Source of the DNA: CAYSNP01 sp964432485
GTDB taxonomy: Bacteria > Bacillota > Clostridia > Christensenellales > DTU072
DNA length: 64,000 nucleotides
Assembly (NCBI GenBank): GCA_964432485.1
Contig: CAYSNP010000002.1
Coordinates: 34,004 to 98,003, forward strand
Direction of reading: 5' to 3'
The position numbers and the translations under genes were made by a program. The notes beneath the pieces are model-generated. The model was given only the letters and a program-made list of their open reading frames with translations, was not told the DNA's origin and did no database searches. Within the stretch, counting starts at the first letter, position 1; each line of letters begins with the position of its first letter. Positions 8,399 through 18,105 of the stretch are shown piece after piece.

Positions 8399-10095
8399 TA
8401 ATCCTTAGCATTAAGGTGAAACACCATTGCCTCATATGGCCTTAGGCGCATACTTTCAAGATTGGCACGGTCATAGTTATAGTTGTGAAAAACAAGTTTA
8501 TTAGTATAAAATGAAATATGGCTGGGCAAAGCAAAGTCCACTTCCTTGTTCTTAAAATTGCACACTACAACTAGCACCTCTCCATTATACCCTCGCTCAT
8601 AGCAATATAAATCTTTATGCTTAGGATAGCTTTCAAGATAAGTGCCTTGCTTGATTATTTCGTTGCCCTTGCGGTAAGCTATTAGCTTTTTATAAAAATG
8701 CCAAATAGAATCTTTATCTTGCATAGCTTGCTCTACATTGATTTGCTTGTAGTTGGGATTGATAGAAAACCAAGGAGAACCTTTAGTAAAGCCTGCATTG
8801 GTATTGCTTGACCATTGCATAGGTGTCCTTGCATGGTCTCTTGCACGCTTAATCATAACTTTAAGAGCATAGTTTTGTATTACCTTAGGGAACTTTTCAA
8901 CAATGCCATATACTGTTTTTGCAAGCACATCGTCAAAGTCTTCCCAATCCTTAAAGGGGTAGTTTGTCATCCCAATCTCTTGTCCTTGGTATACATAAGG
9001 AGTGCCTTGTTGAAAATAAATGCTAATTGCCAACATCTTTGCAGCCTCTGTGCGCAACTGCCCATAGTCGCCTGTAAACCGACCTAGGCTGCGAAATTGG
9101 TCATGATTTTCATAATAAAGGCTGTTCCAGCTTTTTCCTCGCATAGCATCTTGCCATCTGGTAAATATCTTTTTAAGTTTAGGCAAGTTCATACGCTTCT
9201 TAGGGATTAGGCGCAAGATCATATCTGACTCCACATGCTCAAAATGAAATACGGTATCCAGCTCCTCTCTATCCTCTGCTGTCATTAGCAGGCCTTCTTT
9301 AATATTTACCCCCGGTCCTTCGCCTACTGTCATAATGTCATACTTGCTAAATGCCTCTTTATTAAGCTGATGTAAATACCCGTGCATTTTTTCGTGACAA
9401 GTAAAATGTTCATCGCCACGCATAGCAGGCAGATGTATCCCATTAGGCAGTCCGTCTGGCTTGCCAATATAATTAATAACATCGCATCTAAAGCCGTCAC
9501 AGCCTAAATCCAGCCAATATTTTACTATGTCCACAACTTCTTCACGCACTTTAGGATTGTCCCAATTGAGATCCGGCTGTTTTTTATTAAACAAATGCAA
9601 ATACCATTCGCCCGTTGCCTCATCATACTCCCATGCGCTGCCCCCAAATCTGCTTGTCCAGTTGTTAGGCGGTCTTTTGCCGCCCTTACCTTTGCCTTTG
9701 CGCCAAATATAGTAGTCTCGGTACGGATTGTCCACACTTGAGCGGCTTTTTATAAACCATTCGTGCTCATCGCTGGTATGATTGACCACCAGGTCCATAA
9801 TTAGCTTAATCCCCCGCTTATGCATACCGTCGACCATTTCCTTCCAATCCTCAAGAGTGCCGAACTCATCCATAATGTCACGATAATCGGATATATCGTA
9901 TCCATTGTCGGCATTAGGCGACTTGTAGCAAGGAGAAAGCCATACTGCACCAATGCCTAACTCCTTGAGGTAATCCAACTTTTGAATAATGCCTTTTATA
10001 TCGCCCATTCCGTCTCCGTTGCTGTCATAAAAGCTGCGGGGATAAATTTGATATACAAAAGTGTCTTTATACCATCTTGTTTTAACTACATCCAT
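8398..10095 (-). CDS. GH13 alpha-glucosidase, oligo-1,6-glucosidase type
   Basis: A 565-residue cytoplasmic alpha-glucosidase with no signal peptide. The opening phrase FVYQIYPRSFYDSNGDGMGD, then NHTSDEH, place it in the oligo-1,6-glucosidase/trehalose-6-phosphate hydrolase branch (GH13_31 or near). The catalytic residues are visible: nucleophile Asp205 in FRCDVINY, acid/base Glu259 in MTVGEGPG, and transition-state Asp332 in ENHDQF. It should release glucose from short alpha-linked oligosaccharides; isomaltose is a fair guess but not proven. It is first in an operon with tilS, hpt and cca, an unusual partner set. AAGGAGAAG precedes the ATG. Confidence 0.9.
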   Translation of the reverse strand: MDVVKTRWYKDTFVYQIYPRSFYDSNGDGMGDIKGIIQKLDYLKELGIGAVWLSPCYKSPNADNGYDISDYRDIMDEFGTLEDWKEMVDGMHKRGIKLIMDLVVNHTSDEHEWFIKSRSSVDNPYRDYYIWRKGKGKGGKRPPNNWTSRFGGSAWEYDEATGEWYLHLFNKKQPDLNWDNPKVREEVVDIVKYWLDLGCDGFRCDVINYIGKPDGLPNGIHLPAMRGDEHFTCHEKMHGYLHQLNKEAFSKYDIMTVGEGPGVNIKEGLLMTAEDREELDTVFHFEHVESDMILRLIPKKRMNLPKLKKIFTRWQDAMRGKSWNSLYYENHDQFRSLGRFTGDYGQLRTEAAKMLAISIYFQQGTPYVYQGQEIGMTNYPFKDWEDFDDVLAKTVYGIVEKFPKVIQNYALKVMIKRARDHARTPMQWSSNTNAGFTKGSPWFSINPNYKQINVEQAMQDKDSIWHFYKKLIAYRKGNEIIKQGTYLESYPKHKDLYCYERGYNGEVLVVVCNFKNKEVDFALPSHISFYTNKLVFHNYNYDRANLESMRLRPYEAMVFHLNAKD

Positions 10096-10122
10096 AATAC
10101 TTCTCCTTACTTGTTTTGGTAC

Positions 10123-10151
10123 ATTATACCATAATTGTTATAAGCTTTCAA
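10123..10151 (-). promoter_or_regulatory. Promoter of the GH13-tilS-hpt-cca operon
   Basis: Minus strand: -35 TTGAAA (10151-10146), 17 bases, -10 TATAAT (10128-10123). The leader is about 20 bases. Confidence 0.75.
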
Positions 10152-10216
10152 TAATTAGTCTGTTAAAACCGCCATTTAATACAAGGATAACCCTGCCCCA
10201 AGCAAAGCGTAAGCAA

Positions 10217-10245
10217 TTGACATTGGCTATCTTATAGTGTATTAT
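10217..10245 (+). promoter_or_regulatory. Promoter of the MacB/FtsX-type ABC gene
   Basis: -35 TTGACA (10217-10222), 17 bases, -10 TATTAT (10240-10245). The leader is about 30 bases with a weak, distant AAGGT before the ATG at 10282. Confidence 0.7.
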
Positions 10246-10281
10246 ATTATAATAAAAGTCATAAGGTAATTTTGTCTCTAT

Positions 10282-13062
10282 ATGCTGGAAGTTAAGAACT
10301 TAACTAAGATATACGAAAGCAAAAGCGGTAACAGGGTTGTCGCTTTAGATGGCATTGACTTAAAGTTCCCTGAAAATGGACTTATCTTTATATTAGGCAA
10401 AAGCGGCAGCGGAAAAAGCACTTTTCTCAATGTTGTCAGCGGGTTGGATGCACCTGACGGCGGCGAGATTATCATAGCGGACAGGTCCAGCAAATATTTT
10501 TCCGAAAAGGACTTTGATGCATACCGAAATACATATTTAGGCTTTATTTTTCAAGAATACAATATTATAAACGAGTTTTCTGTTAAAGATAACATTGCCC
10601 TGGCTCTGGAATTGCAAAACAAGCCGCCCGACCGCAATAAAATTGCAGCTATCCTGGAAATTGTAGGACTGGAGGGCTTTGGGGACAGAAAACCTAACGA
10701 ACTGTCAGGCGGACAAAAGCAAAGGGTGGCTATTGCAAGGGCATTGGTTAAAGAGCCAAATGTAATTTTTGCCGATGAGCCTACGGGCAATTTGGATTCC
10801 GCCTCAAGCGTGCAGATATTTGATTTCTTAAAGCATTTAAGCCAAAAAAAACTAATTATTGTCGTTAGCCACGATTCGGACAGCGCAGAAAAATACGGAG
10901 ATAGGATAATTGAGCTGTCTGACGGTAAAGTTATTGCTGATAGGACATTTAATGAGCAAGATACCTCCTCAAGAGCAAGAAAACATCGGTTCATACCTAC
11001 TCAGGTAGTGAAGGTGGATAAAGATATACGCTTTTTGCCTATAAATGCTCACCTGCCTTCCAAGGCAAAAAGGAAAATTGCCGCCAGCAATATATTAAAT
11101 AAAAAAGGGCGGCTTGCTGTCACTTTAATTTTAATTATTACCTCGCTTACCTTATTTGGGTTTGCACAAATCTTAGCAGGGTATAATCTGGTAGATGCAA
11201 CACTTTCCAGCTTTGATAAGATGGGCATCACCAACGTGAGGATAGAGCAAGGTAAAATGGATGAGTATGTAGGCTTATATTTTGACCGTAGCAGAGAAGT
11301 TATAGAAGATGAAACAATTGAGAAGGTAAAAACCAAGTTTTCTGCATATCACTTTAGCAAATATTACCCTTTTATTAGTATGGGTATAGGGTTACGGTCA
11401 GGAGCAACAGGGTCACCTTTTTTACCCTCTTCTATCAGGGGCGTAGTGATTACCAGCGAGAAAGGGCTTGCGCAAATGGGGTATACTTTATTGGGGGAGT
11501 TTCCTGATGAGGATAGCAATCAAATCATTCTTACTGATTTTATGGTATTTAATTTATTATGGGCAGATGCTACCAAGCTAGGCTATCCTGCCAGCGATAG
11601 CAAGGGAGATAATATCTCAATAGCTGATATTTTGCGAATGTTTATTGAGCTTAAACTTAAAGCGGAAGATTTTAATATTTTGCTGGATATATTGAACGGC
11701 GATTACGAAAAAGATAAAAACTTTTTTACCAGAAGCGCAACGGAAGAGGCTTTGCGCCGTATTGTCAAAGGTGTATCTCAAGCTGCACTAGGCAGAGAGC
11801 TTAAGATATCCGGAGGGACTTTTCAGGTTACGGGCGTAATATCAACAGGTTTTGAAAAATATTTTGATATAATGAAGAAAGATTTCAAAAAGATTTTGAA
11901 TGACCCCAGAGTTCTGGAGTTGCAAGAAAATATAAACTATTACTATGGCAATTTCTATGCGGCGGAAGGGTTTCTGGATAACTTGTTTGAAAAAAGAATC
12001 TTACTGGGTAGCTTGTCCATACCCTCTCCTTTAGGCTTTGAGGATTGGCTAGTCGAAATGGAACAAACAATTGCAGAATATAGAGAGGCGAACCCTTCAC
12101 ATTACTTGCTTGATAGTGACAGTAAAGAAAATGCTATTGATATCTTTTATTTTGAAGGTTATGGAGATAAACCGCTTGCAAAAAATGAAGTGTTGCTTAG
12201 CCAAGATATGTTCAAAAGCACATTCAATCTAGAGTATAACCAATGGCAAAAAGGAGCATCAGATAAATACTCTTGCCCTATTTACACGCTAAGATATGGG
12301 GTTTCTAACCTAGATTGGCAAGCAAAGCCTATGGAAATGAAAGTAATAGGGGTAATAAAAGACAAGCGCTTCCTAGTTAAAGAGGATGGTATGGATGTAG
12401 TTAAGAAAAATATTAAATCTCTTTATTCTATTGTTGTCAATAATTCTGTTTATGAAAATATAGCAAAAGATATACAAAAAGTAGGGGCATTATACTTTCG
12501 CCTAAGCGGCAGCACCAGCCAAAATAGGGCAATTATATCATATCTTTGCGATACAACCGCAGAAGGCGATATGCTATATCATCTTAGTCCTATTAGCGAG
12601 CTGCTGTACACAATGAGTGATGCACTAATGATTATGCAGATTTTATTCAAAAGTCTTAGCTATGTATTAGGTGTATTTAGCGCAATACTGCTTATTAACT
12701 TTATGGCAACCTCAGTAATGGCAAAACAGCGTGAAATTGGAGTGCTTAGAGCCCTAGGCTGCAGGGGGAGGGATGTCAGCGGTATTTTCCTTTATGAGGC
12801 AGGTTTTATAGGTATAATTCATCTTGTTGTCACTTATGCTATGATGGTGTTGACTACCTATACGGCAAACAATTTGTTCAAGGCCGGGTTTATACGCCTT
12901 TTTAAGAATGAGCTGGTAAATAAATTGCAACTGCTTACCTTATCTATTTATCCGTTTATATTAGTTGGCGCAATTTCGCTTGTGCTGATATTTTTTGCTA
13001 CCCTTATCACAACCGGCAAAATCAGCAGAATGAAGCCTGTTGATGCAATTAAAAAGGCATAG
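10282..13062 (+). CDS. ABC transporter, fused ATPase and FtsX-type permease
   Basis: A 926-residue single-chain exporter of the MacB/LolCDE superfamily. The N-terminal ATPase has Walker A GKSGSGKST (39-47), signature LSGGQKQRVAIARAL (from about 140), Walker B VIFADEPTGNLDS and a switch histidine in VVSHD. A first membrane helix lies near 275-295. A large extracytoplasmic region (about 300-770) follows, then three membrane helices in the FtsX domain, including the family phrase QREIGVLRALGCRGRDV. Such proteins work as dimers and drive extracytoplasmic events such as peptide efflux, lipoprotein release or signalling. The substrate is not evident. The asparaginase-like gene follows after 3 bases, so the two are likely cotranscribed. 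Confidence 0.9.
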   Translation: MLEVKNLTKIYESKSGNRVVALDGIDLKFPENGLIFILGKSGSGKSTFLNVVSGLDAPDGGEIIIADRSSKYFSEKDFDAYRNTYLGFIFQEYNIINEFSVKDNIALALELQNKPPDRNKIAAILEIVGLEGFGDRKPNELSGGQKQRVAIARALVKEPNVIFADEPTGNLDSASSVQIFDFLKHLSQKKLIIVVSHDSDSAEKYGDRIIELSDGKVIADRTFNEQDTSSRARKHRFIPTQVVKVDKDIRFLPINAHLPSKAKRKIAASNILNKKGRLAVTLILIITSLTLFGFAQILAGYNLVDATLSSFDKMGITNVRIEQGKMDEYVGLYFDRSREVIEDETIEKVKTKFSAYHFSKYYPFISMGIGLRSGATGSPFLPSSIRGVVITSEKGLAQMGYTLLGEFPDEDSNQIILTDFMVFNLLWADATKLGYPASDSKGDNISIADILRMFIELKLKAEDFNILLDILNGDYEKDKNFFTRSATEEALRRIVKGVSQAALGRELKISGGTFQVTGVISTGFEKYFDIMKKDFKKILNDPRVLELQENINYYYGNFYAAEGFLDNLFEKRILLGSLSIPSPLGFEDWLVEMEQTIAEYREANPSHYLLDSDSKENAIDIFYFEGYGDKPLAKNEVLLSQDMFKSTFNLEYNQWQKGASDKYSCPIYTLRYGVSNLDWQAKPMEMKVIGVIKDKRFLVKEDGMDVVKKNIKSLYSIVVNNSVYENIAKDIQKVGALYFRLSGSTSQNRAIISYLCDTTAEGDMLYHLSPISELLYTMSDALMIMQILFKSLSYVLGVFSAILLINFMATSVMAKQREIGVLRALGCRGRDVSGIFLYEAGFIGIIHLVVTYAMMVLTTYTANNLFKAGFIRLFKNELVNKLQLLTLSIYPFILVGAISLVLIFFATLITTGKISRMKPVDAIKKA

Positions 13063-13065
13063 GCA

Positions 13066-13992
13066 ATGAGTATACAATTGCTTTTTTGCGGCGGAACTAT
13101 TTCCAGTGAACAAAAAGAAGGGGTTTTTCTTGTAAGCAGCAAGCCAATGGTGCTGGATTACTTGCAAGCTGCATATCCCAATAAGCACTTTTTACCAAAA
13201 TTTTTATTAAATAAGCATAGCGAAAACTATTTGCTAGAGGATATTGAGCGGATTATCCGCACTTTAAGAGAGGGGAGCAAGGCTAGGGCAAATATAGTTT
13301 TTTGCGGCACAGATGCGCTTGCTTATCTTGCTGCATTTTTATATTATGGGCTGGGTAGCTCTTGCAAGCCTACGGTATTAGTTAGCGCAAATGCCCCGAT
13401 TGATAATAATAGATCTAATGCAAAAGCAAATATAACTGCGGCAATGGCGGCTTGTGAGGCCTTTAATAAAGGCGTTTTTGTAGCTTACAAGAACCATAAT
13501 GAGCCTGCAAAAATCTACTTAGGCAATAGTATACTGTCCATACCTTGTTTTTCTAACTCTGTAAGCGCATACCCTAATGCTTATGCAGTGCTGAAAGGAG
13601 AAAAGCTAGAAATTGTCAATCCCGACTTGCCCGTATGCGGTACTGTGACATATAACTTTTCCAAACTTGCCCCTAGTGTAGTATCCATTGTAAGTGCAAC
13701 AGGTTTGGATTTTAGGTACTACCTTAGCATGAAACCCCTGCCAAAGGCTTTTATTATAGAAGCATATCACTCCTCTACTGCTTGTACGCAAGAAGGGGCA
13801 AGCTATATGGCATCTATTAACAGCTTTGCTAAAGAATGTGCTAAACTTGGGGTGGACATATGCCTATCAGGCTATGAAAACAGAGAGGCATATTACCAAT
13901 CCTCAATGCAACTAGGTAGTATTATCAAAAAAATGCCCCTGCCTACTCCCGCACTTTTTGCTATGCTGACTTTGCAGTACTCCAGCCAATAA
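13066..13992 (+). CDS. L-asparaginase-like protein
   Basis: A 308-residue cytoplasmic protein of the asparaginase/glutaminase superfamily. The first active-site motif appears as CGGTISS (Thr11), close to the usual GGTI. The second appears as FCGTDALAY (Thr82, Asp83), followed by KPTVLVSANAPIDNNRSNA, which matches the family's KPVV-G-MRP-D-S-DG segment only loosely. It is therefore a divergent member: it may hydrolyse asparagine or be a related amidase. Length is slightly below the usual 320-340. It lies 3 bases after the ABC gene. I see no terminator in the gap after it. Confidence 0.75.
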   Translation: MSIQLLFCGGTISSEQKEGVFLVSSKPMVLDYLQAAYPNKHFLPKFLLNKHSENYLLEDIERIIRTLREGSKARANIVFCGTDALAYLAAFLYYGLGSSCKPTVLVSANAPIDNNRSNAKANITAAMAACEAFNKGVFVAYKNHNEPAKIYLGNSILSIPCFSNSVSAYPNAYAVLKGEKLEIVNPDLPVCGTVTYNFSKLAPSVVSIVSATGLDFRYYLSMKPLPKAFIIEAYHSSTACTQEGASYMASINSFAKECAKLGVDICLSGYENREAYYQSSMQLGSIIKKMPLPTPALFAMLTLQYSSQ

Positions 13993-14031
13993 ATAACAGT
14001 ATCCCCTAAGCCCCTTTTTTACAGCAAAAAA

Positions 14032-14060
14032 TTGAAGTATTACTTTATTTATGATATAAT
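14032..14060 (+). promoter_or_regulatory. Promoter with almost no leader, for the leucine-rich-repeat lipoprotein
   Basis: -35 TTGAAG (14032-14037), 17 bases, -10 TATAAT (14055-14060). The predicted start of transcription is near 14067, only about 6 bases before the ATG at 14073, so the mRNA is nearly leaderless. Confidence 0.7.
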
Positions 14061-14072
14061 TTTAGTAGGATA

Positions 14073-16337
14073 ATGAAAAAAAGAAACTTAATTGCTTGCA
14101 TTTTAATATTGATTTTACTGCTGCTGTTTGCTTCCGCTTGCCAGAAAAAGGCAGAGAGTTTTGCATTTGAAAAAAGCGAGCTAACAATTGCGGTTGGGCA
14201 GCGAGTTGCTCCCAAAGTTGTTGCTTACCCCGAAGATAGGGCTTACTCTTTGCAAGCGGAAAATCCCACTATTGTAACAGTGGAAGGCAAGGAAATAATT
14301 GGGCTTAAAATTGGGGTCACTTATGTAAATGCTGTCTCCGGCAATTTTACTGACACCTTAAAAGTTATAGTAGGGGACGCCACCGGCAAGTTGCCCGATG
14401 TGGATATCTTTTATACCCTCTCCTTCCAAACCGATTATGGCTCTGCACCTGAAAGCGTTGCTGTGTTAGAAGGCGATTATGCGCAAAATCCGGGCAGTCT
14501 TGCAAATATCGGCGGCTATAAATTCACAGGATGGTATATTGATAATCAAGGCACTCAGCTATTTGACTTTGAGTCAGTGCAAATATATGACCATTATACC
14601 CTTTATGCCGGCTGGGAAATTGACCCTACTATTAACTTTAGCTATACTACTGAAAACGAAAAATGGGTTATTAACGGATTCCATTATGCAGATGTACCTT
14701 ATGAGGTTGTCAACTTTCCTATCTATAGCCCAGAACTTTCGCCTGTTGGCAAAATGGCAATACAAGGGATAAGCGCAGAAGCCTTTAAGGGCAATACAAC
14801 CTTAACAGAGATTATTATACCTTCCTCTTATGAGTATATAGGACAAGAGGCTTTTGCCAATGTTAAAAACTTAAAAAAAGTGACCTTTATCGGAAGTGAG
14901 CAGGAGCTTATATCTATTGAAAACAAGGTATTTTGCAACTGTAGTGCGCTTGAGGAAGTAGTCAACTTGCCCGATAGCATTACAAGCATAGGAGAGCTGG
15001 CATTTTATAATACAGAAAAACTTGCTAACTTTAGCTTTCCAAATGCACTTGAAAAAATTGAGGAAGGAGCGTTTGCCGACAGCGGTATTGCCGGCGCAGA
15101 TATAAAAGGTGTAAGTATAATAGGAAAGGAAGCCTTTGCATACAGCAAGTTAGAGCAATTTACCTGCACCGAGGAACTAACTGATATAGGAGTGGATGCC
15201 TTTTTAGCTACACCTTGGCAAAATGGTATATTGCAAGCTGACAATTATATAGAAGTAAATAATATCTTATTAAAAGTTAATCTAAACTCAAGCAATCCTT
15301 CTTTTGATATGCCAACCAACATTGCCAAAGTTGCAAGCGCATGCTTTACTTATGAAGGCGCAGAAATAATGTTAAGCACTGGCCATTTTCCTGAATTTAT
15401 GTCTGACTCATTGCCGCAAAATTATGATATTATTGTAGCTAGCGCAGCCTTGCAAAGCTATTTGGACTATTATCCAGCAGAAATAGCCGGCAATATATGG
15501 TGCTTGCATAGCAATTACAATGTAGACGGAAAGTATACCTTTGAGCTTTTAGAAAGGGGTGCAAGCGGTGATATAGTTATTAAACAATGCACAACAAATG
15601 AAAATGAAATAAACCTTGTAGACATATTTACGGGCAAGCATATAAAAAAGATTAAAAGGACTGCCTTTGGCAGCAGTTGCCCCAACTTAGCAATTGTACG
15701 CTTGCCTTCTGACGCAGAGCAGGTTAGTATAAATGCTTTTAATACTGTTATAAGGGCTTTGTTTATTAAACAAGTAGGCTCAGCAATCTTGCAACTAGAA
15801 GGCAATCCTGTTCTTACTACTGTTTCGCCTGCGGGATACGAATATAAGCTATATATAGACAGCACCGGATACAGTAACAAAAGGCAAGCATATATCAATG
15901 CTTATAGCTTTTTATCCGCTTCCAATACTTTTGACGCTGCTATTGTAAAAGAGGACGGGTTATGCGTCAATGTTGTGGATGACGAAGCATATATAGTGCA
16001 ATATTTAGGCTGGGCATCTTCGCTTACCATATTAGACGAGTATGACAGCAACCCCCTAGTAGGGATAAGCAAGTATGCCTTTTGCGGCAATAAAACTTTA
16101 GATGCTCTTATTATTGAAGATGGCAGCCTACCTTTAGGTATAGGAGTCAATGCCCTTTACAATATGAACAGCAATATGCAGTTTACTATAAAAAGAGCAA
16201 CTCCGCCCGCACTAGGCGAAAATGTATTTGGCTCCGGCTCTACTGCAGGGTATGCTATCTATGTACCTGCTGATTATGTTGAGATTTATAAGTCAGCTTG
16301 GGTTCAATATGCAAATATAATTTCCGCTATAGAATAA
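14073..16337 (+). CDS. Surface lipoprotein with Ig-like, InlB-type and BspA-type leucine-rich repeats
   Basis: A 754-residue cell-surface lipoprotein. The signal ends FASAC (Cys23). Residues ~30-110 resemble a bacterial Ig-like domain of group 2. Residues ~115-190 form a Listeria-Bacteroides (InlB B-type) repeat, ending in the typical YTLYAGWE. From about 215 to 400, and again near 530 and 640-750, come BspA-type leucine-rich repeats (LRR_5), seen as phrases such as IGQEAFANVKNLKKVTF and SIGELAFYNTEKL. Such proteins usually bind host or neighbour surface molecules; here the partner is unknown. A strong promoter lies immediately upstream, leaving room for no proper ribosome binding site. Confidence 0.85.
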   Translation: MKKRNLIACILILILLLLFASACQKKAESFAFEKSELTIAVGQRVAPKVVAYPEDRAYSLQAENPTIVTVEGKEIIGLKIGVTYVNAVSGNFTDTLKVIVGDATGKLPDVDIFYTLSFQTDYGSAPESVAVLEGDYAQNPGSLANIGGYKFTGWYIDNQGTQLFDFESVQIYDHYTLYAGWEIDPTINFSYTTENEKWVINGFHYADVPYEVVNFPIYSPELSPVGKMAIQGISAEAFKGNTTLTEIIIPSSYEYIGQEAFANVKNLKKVTFIGSEQELISIENKVFCNCSALEEVVNLPDSITSIGELAFYNTEKLANFSFPNALEKIEEGAFADSGIAGADIKGVSIIGKEAFAYSKLEQFTCTEELTDIGVDAFLATPWQNGILQADNYIEVNNILLKVNLNSSNPSFDMPTNIAKVASACFTYEGAEIMLSTGHFPEFMSDSLPQNYDIIVASAALQSYLDYYPAEIAGNIWCLHSNYNVDGKYTFELLERGASGDIVIKQCTTNENEINLVDIFTGKHIKKIKRTAFGSSCPNLAIVRLPSDAEQVSINAFNTVIRALFIKQVGSAILQLEGNPVLTTVSPAGYEYKLYIDSTGYSNKRQAYINAYSFLSASNTFDAAIVKEDGLCVNVVDDEAYIVQYLGWASSLTILDEYDSNPLVGISKYAFCGNKTLDALIIEDGSLPLGIGVNALYNMNSNMQFTIKRATPPALGENVFGSGSTAGYAIYVPADYVEIYKSAWVQYANIISAIE

Positions 16338-16377
16338 GCAATAGTATATTTGGCAACCCTTTTTTCATACTAATTAT

Positions 16378-17622
16378 ATGAAAAAAAGGGCTATAACATT
16401 GCTAACCTTAATTACCCTGCCCATATTACTGGCACTTTTGGGCGGATATGCTTACTTTAAGTCCTTTTTTGTATTGGAAATCACCCATAACGAAGGGATT
16501 GTCTTTGAAAGACGATACCAAATCCCATTTCGCACTACAATTGCTATAGCATTAAAACATAATGGAGATTATGCCAAGTTTTACAATGCCAGGAAAGATA
16601 TAAGCACCGCTCAAAAGCTGGACTATCTTGCTAAAGGGCTAAGCGCAGACTTACAAGAGTTGCAAAAGTTCAACTTCTTGCCCAGAGATGCCGCCTATCA
16701 ATGGAATGCAGCAGATACCAATTTTACTTACGAAAAAGAAATGTCGGGTCAAGTAGTAGATATGGATGAGCTTGCCAAAAGTATCTTTGAAAATCTTGCC
16801 CCAAAGACCAAAGTGAGCCTGCCTTGCAAGCCCATTGCCCCTGCCAGAAGGCTGTTAGATGTAAAAAAATCCACCGCATTGCAAGGATTTTACAGCACAA
16901 ACTATTCCAGCAGCGCACAAGCCCGAAAGCATAATATAAGCGTAGCGGCAGGCAGGCTAAACGGGGCGGTTATATCTCCCGGAGAAGCGTTGTCTTTTAA
17001 TAAAGTGGTGGGCGACAGAACAAGCGCCAATGGATTTATGCTTAGCATAATAATATCTGACGGTAAGTTTGTGCCGGGCACAGGCGGCGGAGTTTGCCAG
17101 GTCTCTACTACCCTTTACAATGCTTGTCTTAGGGCGGGGCTGACAATTGATTACGCCAAGCCCCACTCATTGCCCGTTTCGTATGTGCCCCCTTCTTGCG
17201 ATGCTATGGTAAGCAGAACAAACGACCTTGTAATTAAAAATCCGACTGACTCCCATTTCTTTCTAAAGACAAAAGCGGACGGGTCAACTTTAAGCATCTT
17301 TGTATATGGGGCGGACACCTCGGGGGGCAAAGTTTTTAATATTAAGAGCACAATAGAACGCCGTATAGAAAGCAACCAATATGAAGAGATAATTGACAAT
17401 TCCGGAAAGCTGCAGCCCGGAGAAAGGAAAGTAATAAAAGCCCCTAAAGCAGGGCTGGTCAGCAGCGCATATATGGAGTATTACTGCAATGGGGTTTTGG
17501 TAGAAACAAAAAGACTTAGGCAGGACTATTACAGTCCGCAAAAAGGGATAGTTGCGGTAAGCCCTTATGCCAAGTCTGATTTAGATGAAAGAGAAGTCGA
17601 AATTGCCAATATTTGCTCTTAA
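16378..17622 (+). CDS. VanW-family protein
   Basis: A 414-residue protein with one N-terminal membrane segment (about 5-27). A region at about 80-140 resembles the peptidoglycan-binding-4-like domain often found before VanW. The VanW domain is at about 175-310: LNGAVISPGEALSFNKVVGD, then GGGVCQVSTTLYNACLRAGL, which are its best-conserved segments. VanW proteins are linked to the cell envelope, and their biochemical role is not settled. No ribosome binding site is visible before the ATG. The last 42 bases overlap the end of the convergent lepB gene. Confidence 0.88.
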   Translation: MKKRAITLLTLITLPILLALLGGYAYFKSFFVLEITHNEGIVFERRYQIPFRTTIAIALKHNGDYAKFYNARKDISTAQKLDYLAKGLSADLQELQKFNFLPRDAAYQWNAADTNFTYEKEMSGQVVDMDELAKSIFENLAPKTKVSLPCKPIAPARRLLDVKKSTALQGFYSTNYSSSAQARKHNISVAAGRLNGAVISPGEALSFNKVVGDRTSANGFMLSIIISDGKFVPGTGGGVCQVSTTLYNACLRAGLTIDYAKPHSLPVSYVPPSCDAMVSRTNDLVIKNPTDSHFFLKTKADGSTLSIFVYGADTSGGKVFNIKSTIERRIESNQYEEIIDNSGKLQPGERKVIKAPKAGLVSSAYMEYYCNGVLVETKRLRQDYYSPQKGIVAVSPYAKSDLDEREVEIANICS

Positions 17623-18105
17623 AAACACTACCCCTACTATTTGTTCCATATCTCCGAGATTGCCATAATGGCTATCTGAAGAAAAATTCCTATTGTCGCC
17701 AAGGTAATAAAATTGACCTTCGCCTACTACTACCTCATCTTGAATATAATCCATTTTTTCATTTATATAAGGCTCTATTAACTTTTCTCCGTTGCGAAAC
17801 ACATAGCTATCTGGACCCTCTCTTTTTACCTCAATGGTATCGCCCGCTAGCCCAATTACCCGCTTTACCAGATACTTGCTGTCCAAAGCAGAATAAAATA
17901 TCACTATATCTCCGTACTTAGGCTCTGCCAGTCTATATACAACCGCCCTATCCCCATCATGAATTGTAGGCTCCATACTATGCCCGTCTATTGGGATAGA
18001 TGCAATAAGATATTGGGTTGCAAAAAAAGATAATAGATATGCCAAGCCAATGATAATCGCCAGTGAGGCAATAGTTTTTAAGACCTTTTTTACTTCTCCG
18101 CTCAA
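17581..18105 (-). CDS. lepB: Signal peptidase I
   Basis: A 174-residue membrane protease that cleaves signal peptides of secreted proteins. It has a single N-terminal membrane helix (about 8-34), as in Gram-positive SipS-type enzymes. The catalytic serine is Ser43 in GHSMEPT and the general base is Lys81 in KYLVKRVIGL. The later boxes GDNRNFSSDSH are also clear. The start is TTG at 18105, overlapping the stop of the upstream gene (TTGA), so it is probably translated by coupling; no in-frame ATG exists before Met44. It is last in the M6 protease operon and overlaps vanW tail to tail. Confidence 0.93.
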   Translation of the reverse strand: MSGEVKKVLKTIASLAIIIGLAYLLSFFATQYLIASIPIDGHSMEPTIHDGDRAVVYRLAEPKYGDIVIFYSALDSKYLVKRVIGLAGDTIEVKREGPDSYVFRNGEKLIEPYINEKMDYIQDEVVVGEGQFYYLGDNRNFSSDSHYGNLGDMEQIVGVVFLRANIGNFDFSFI

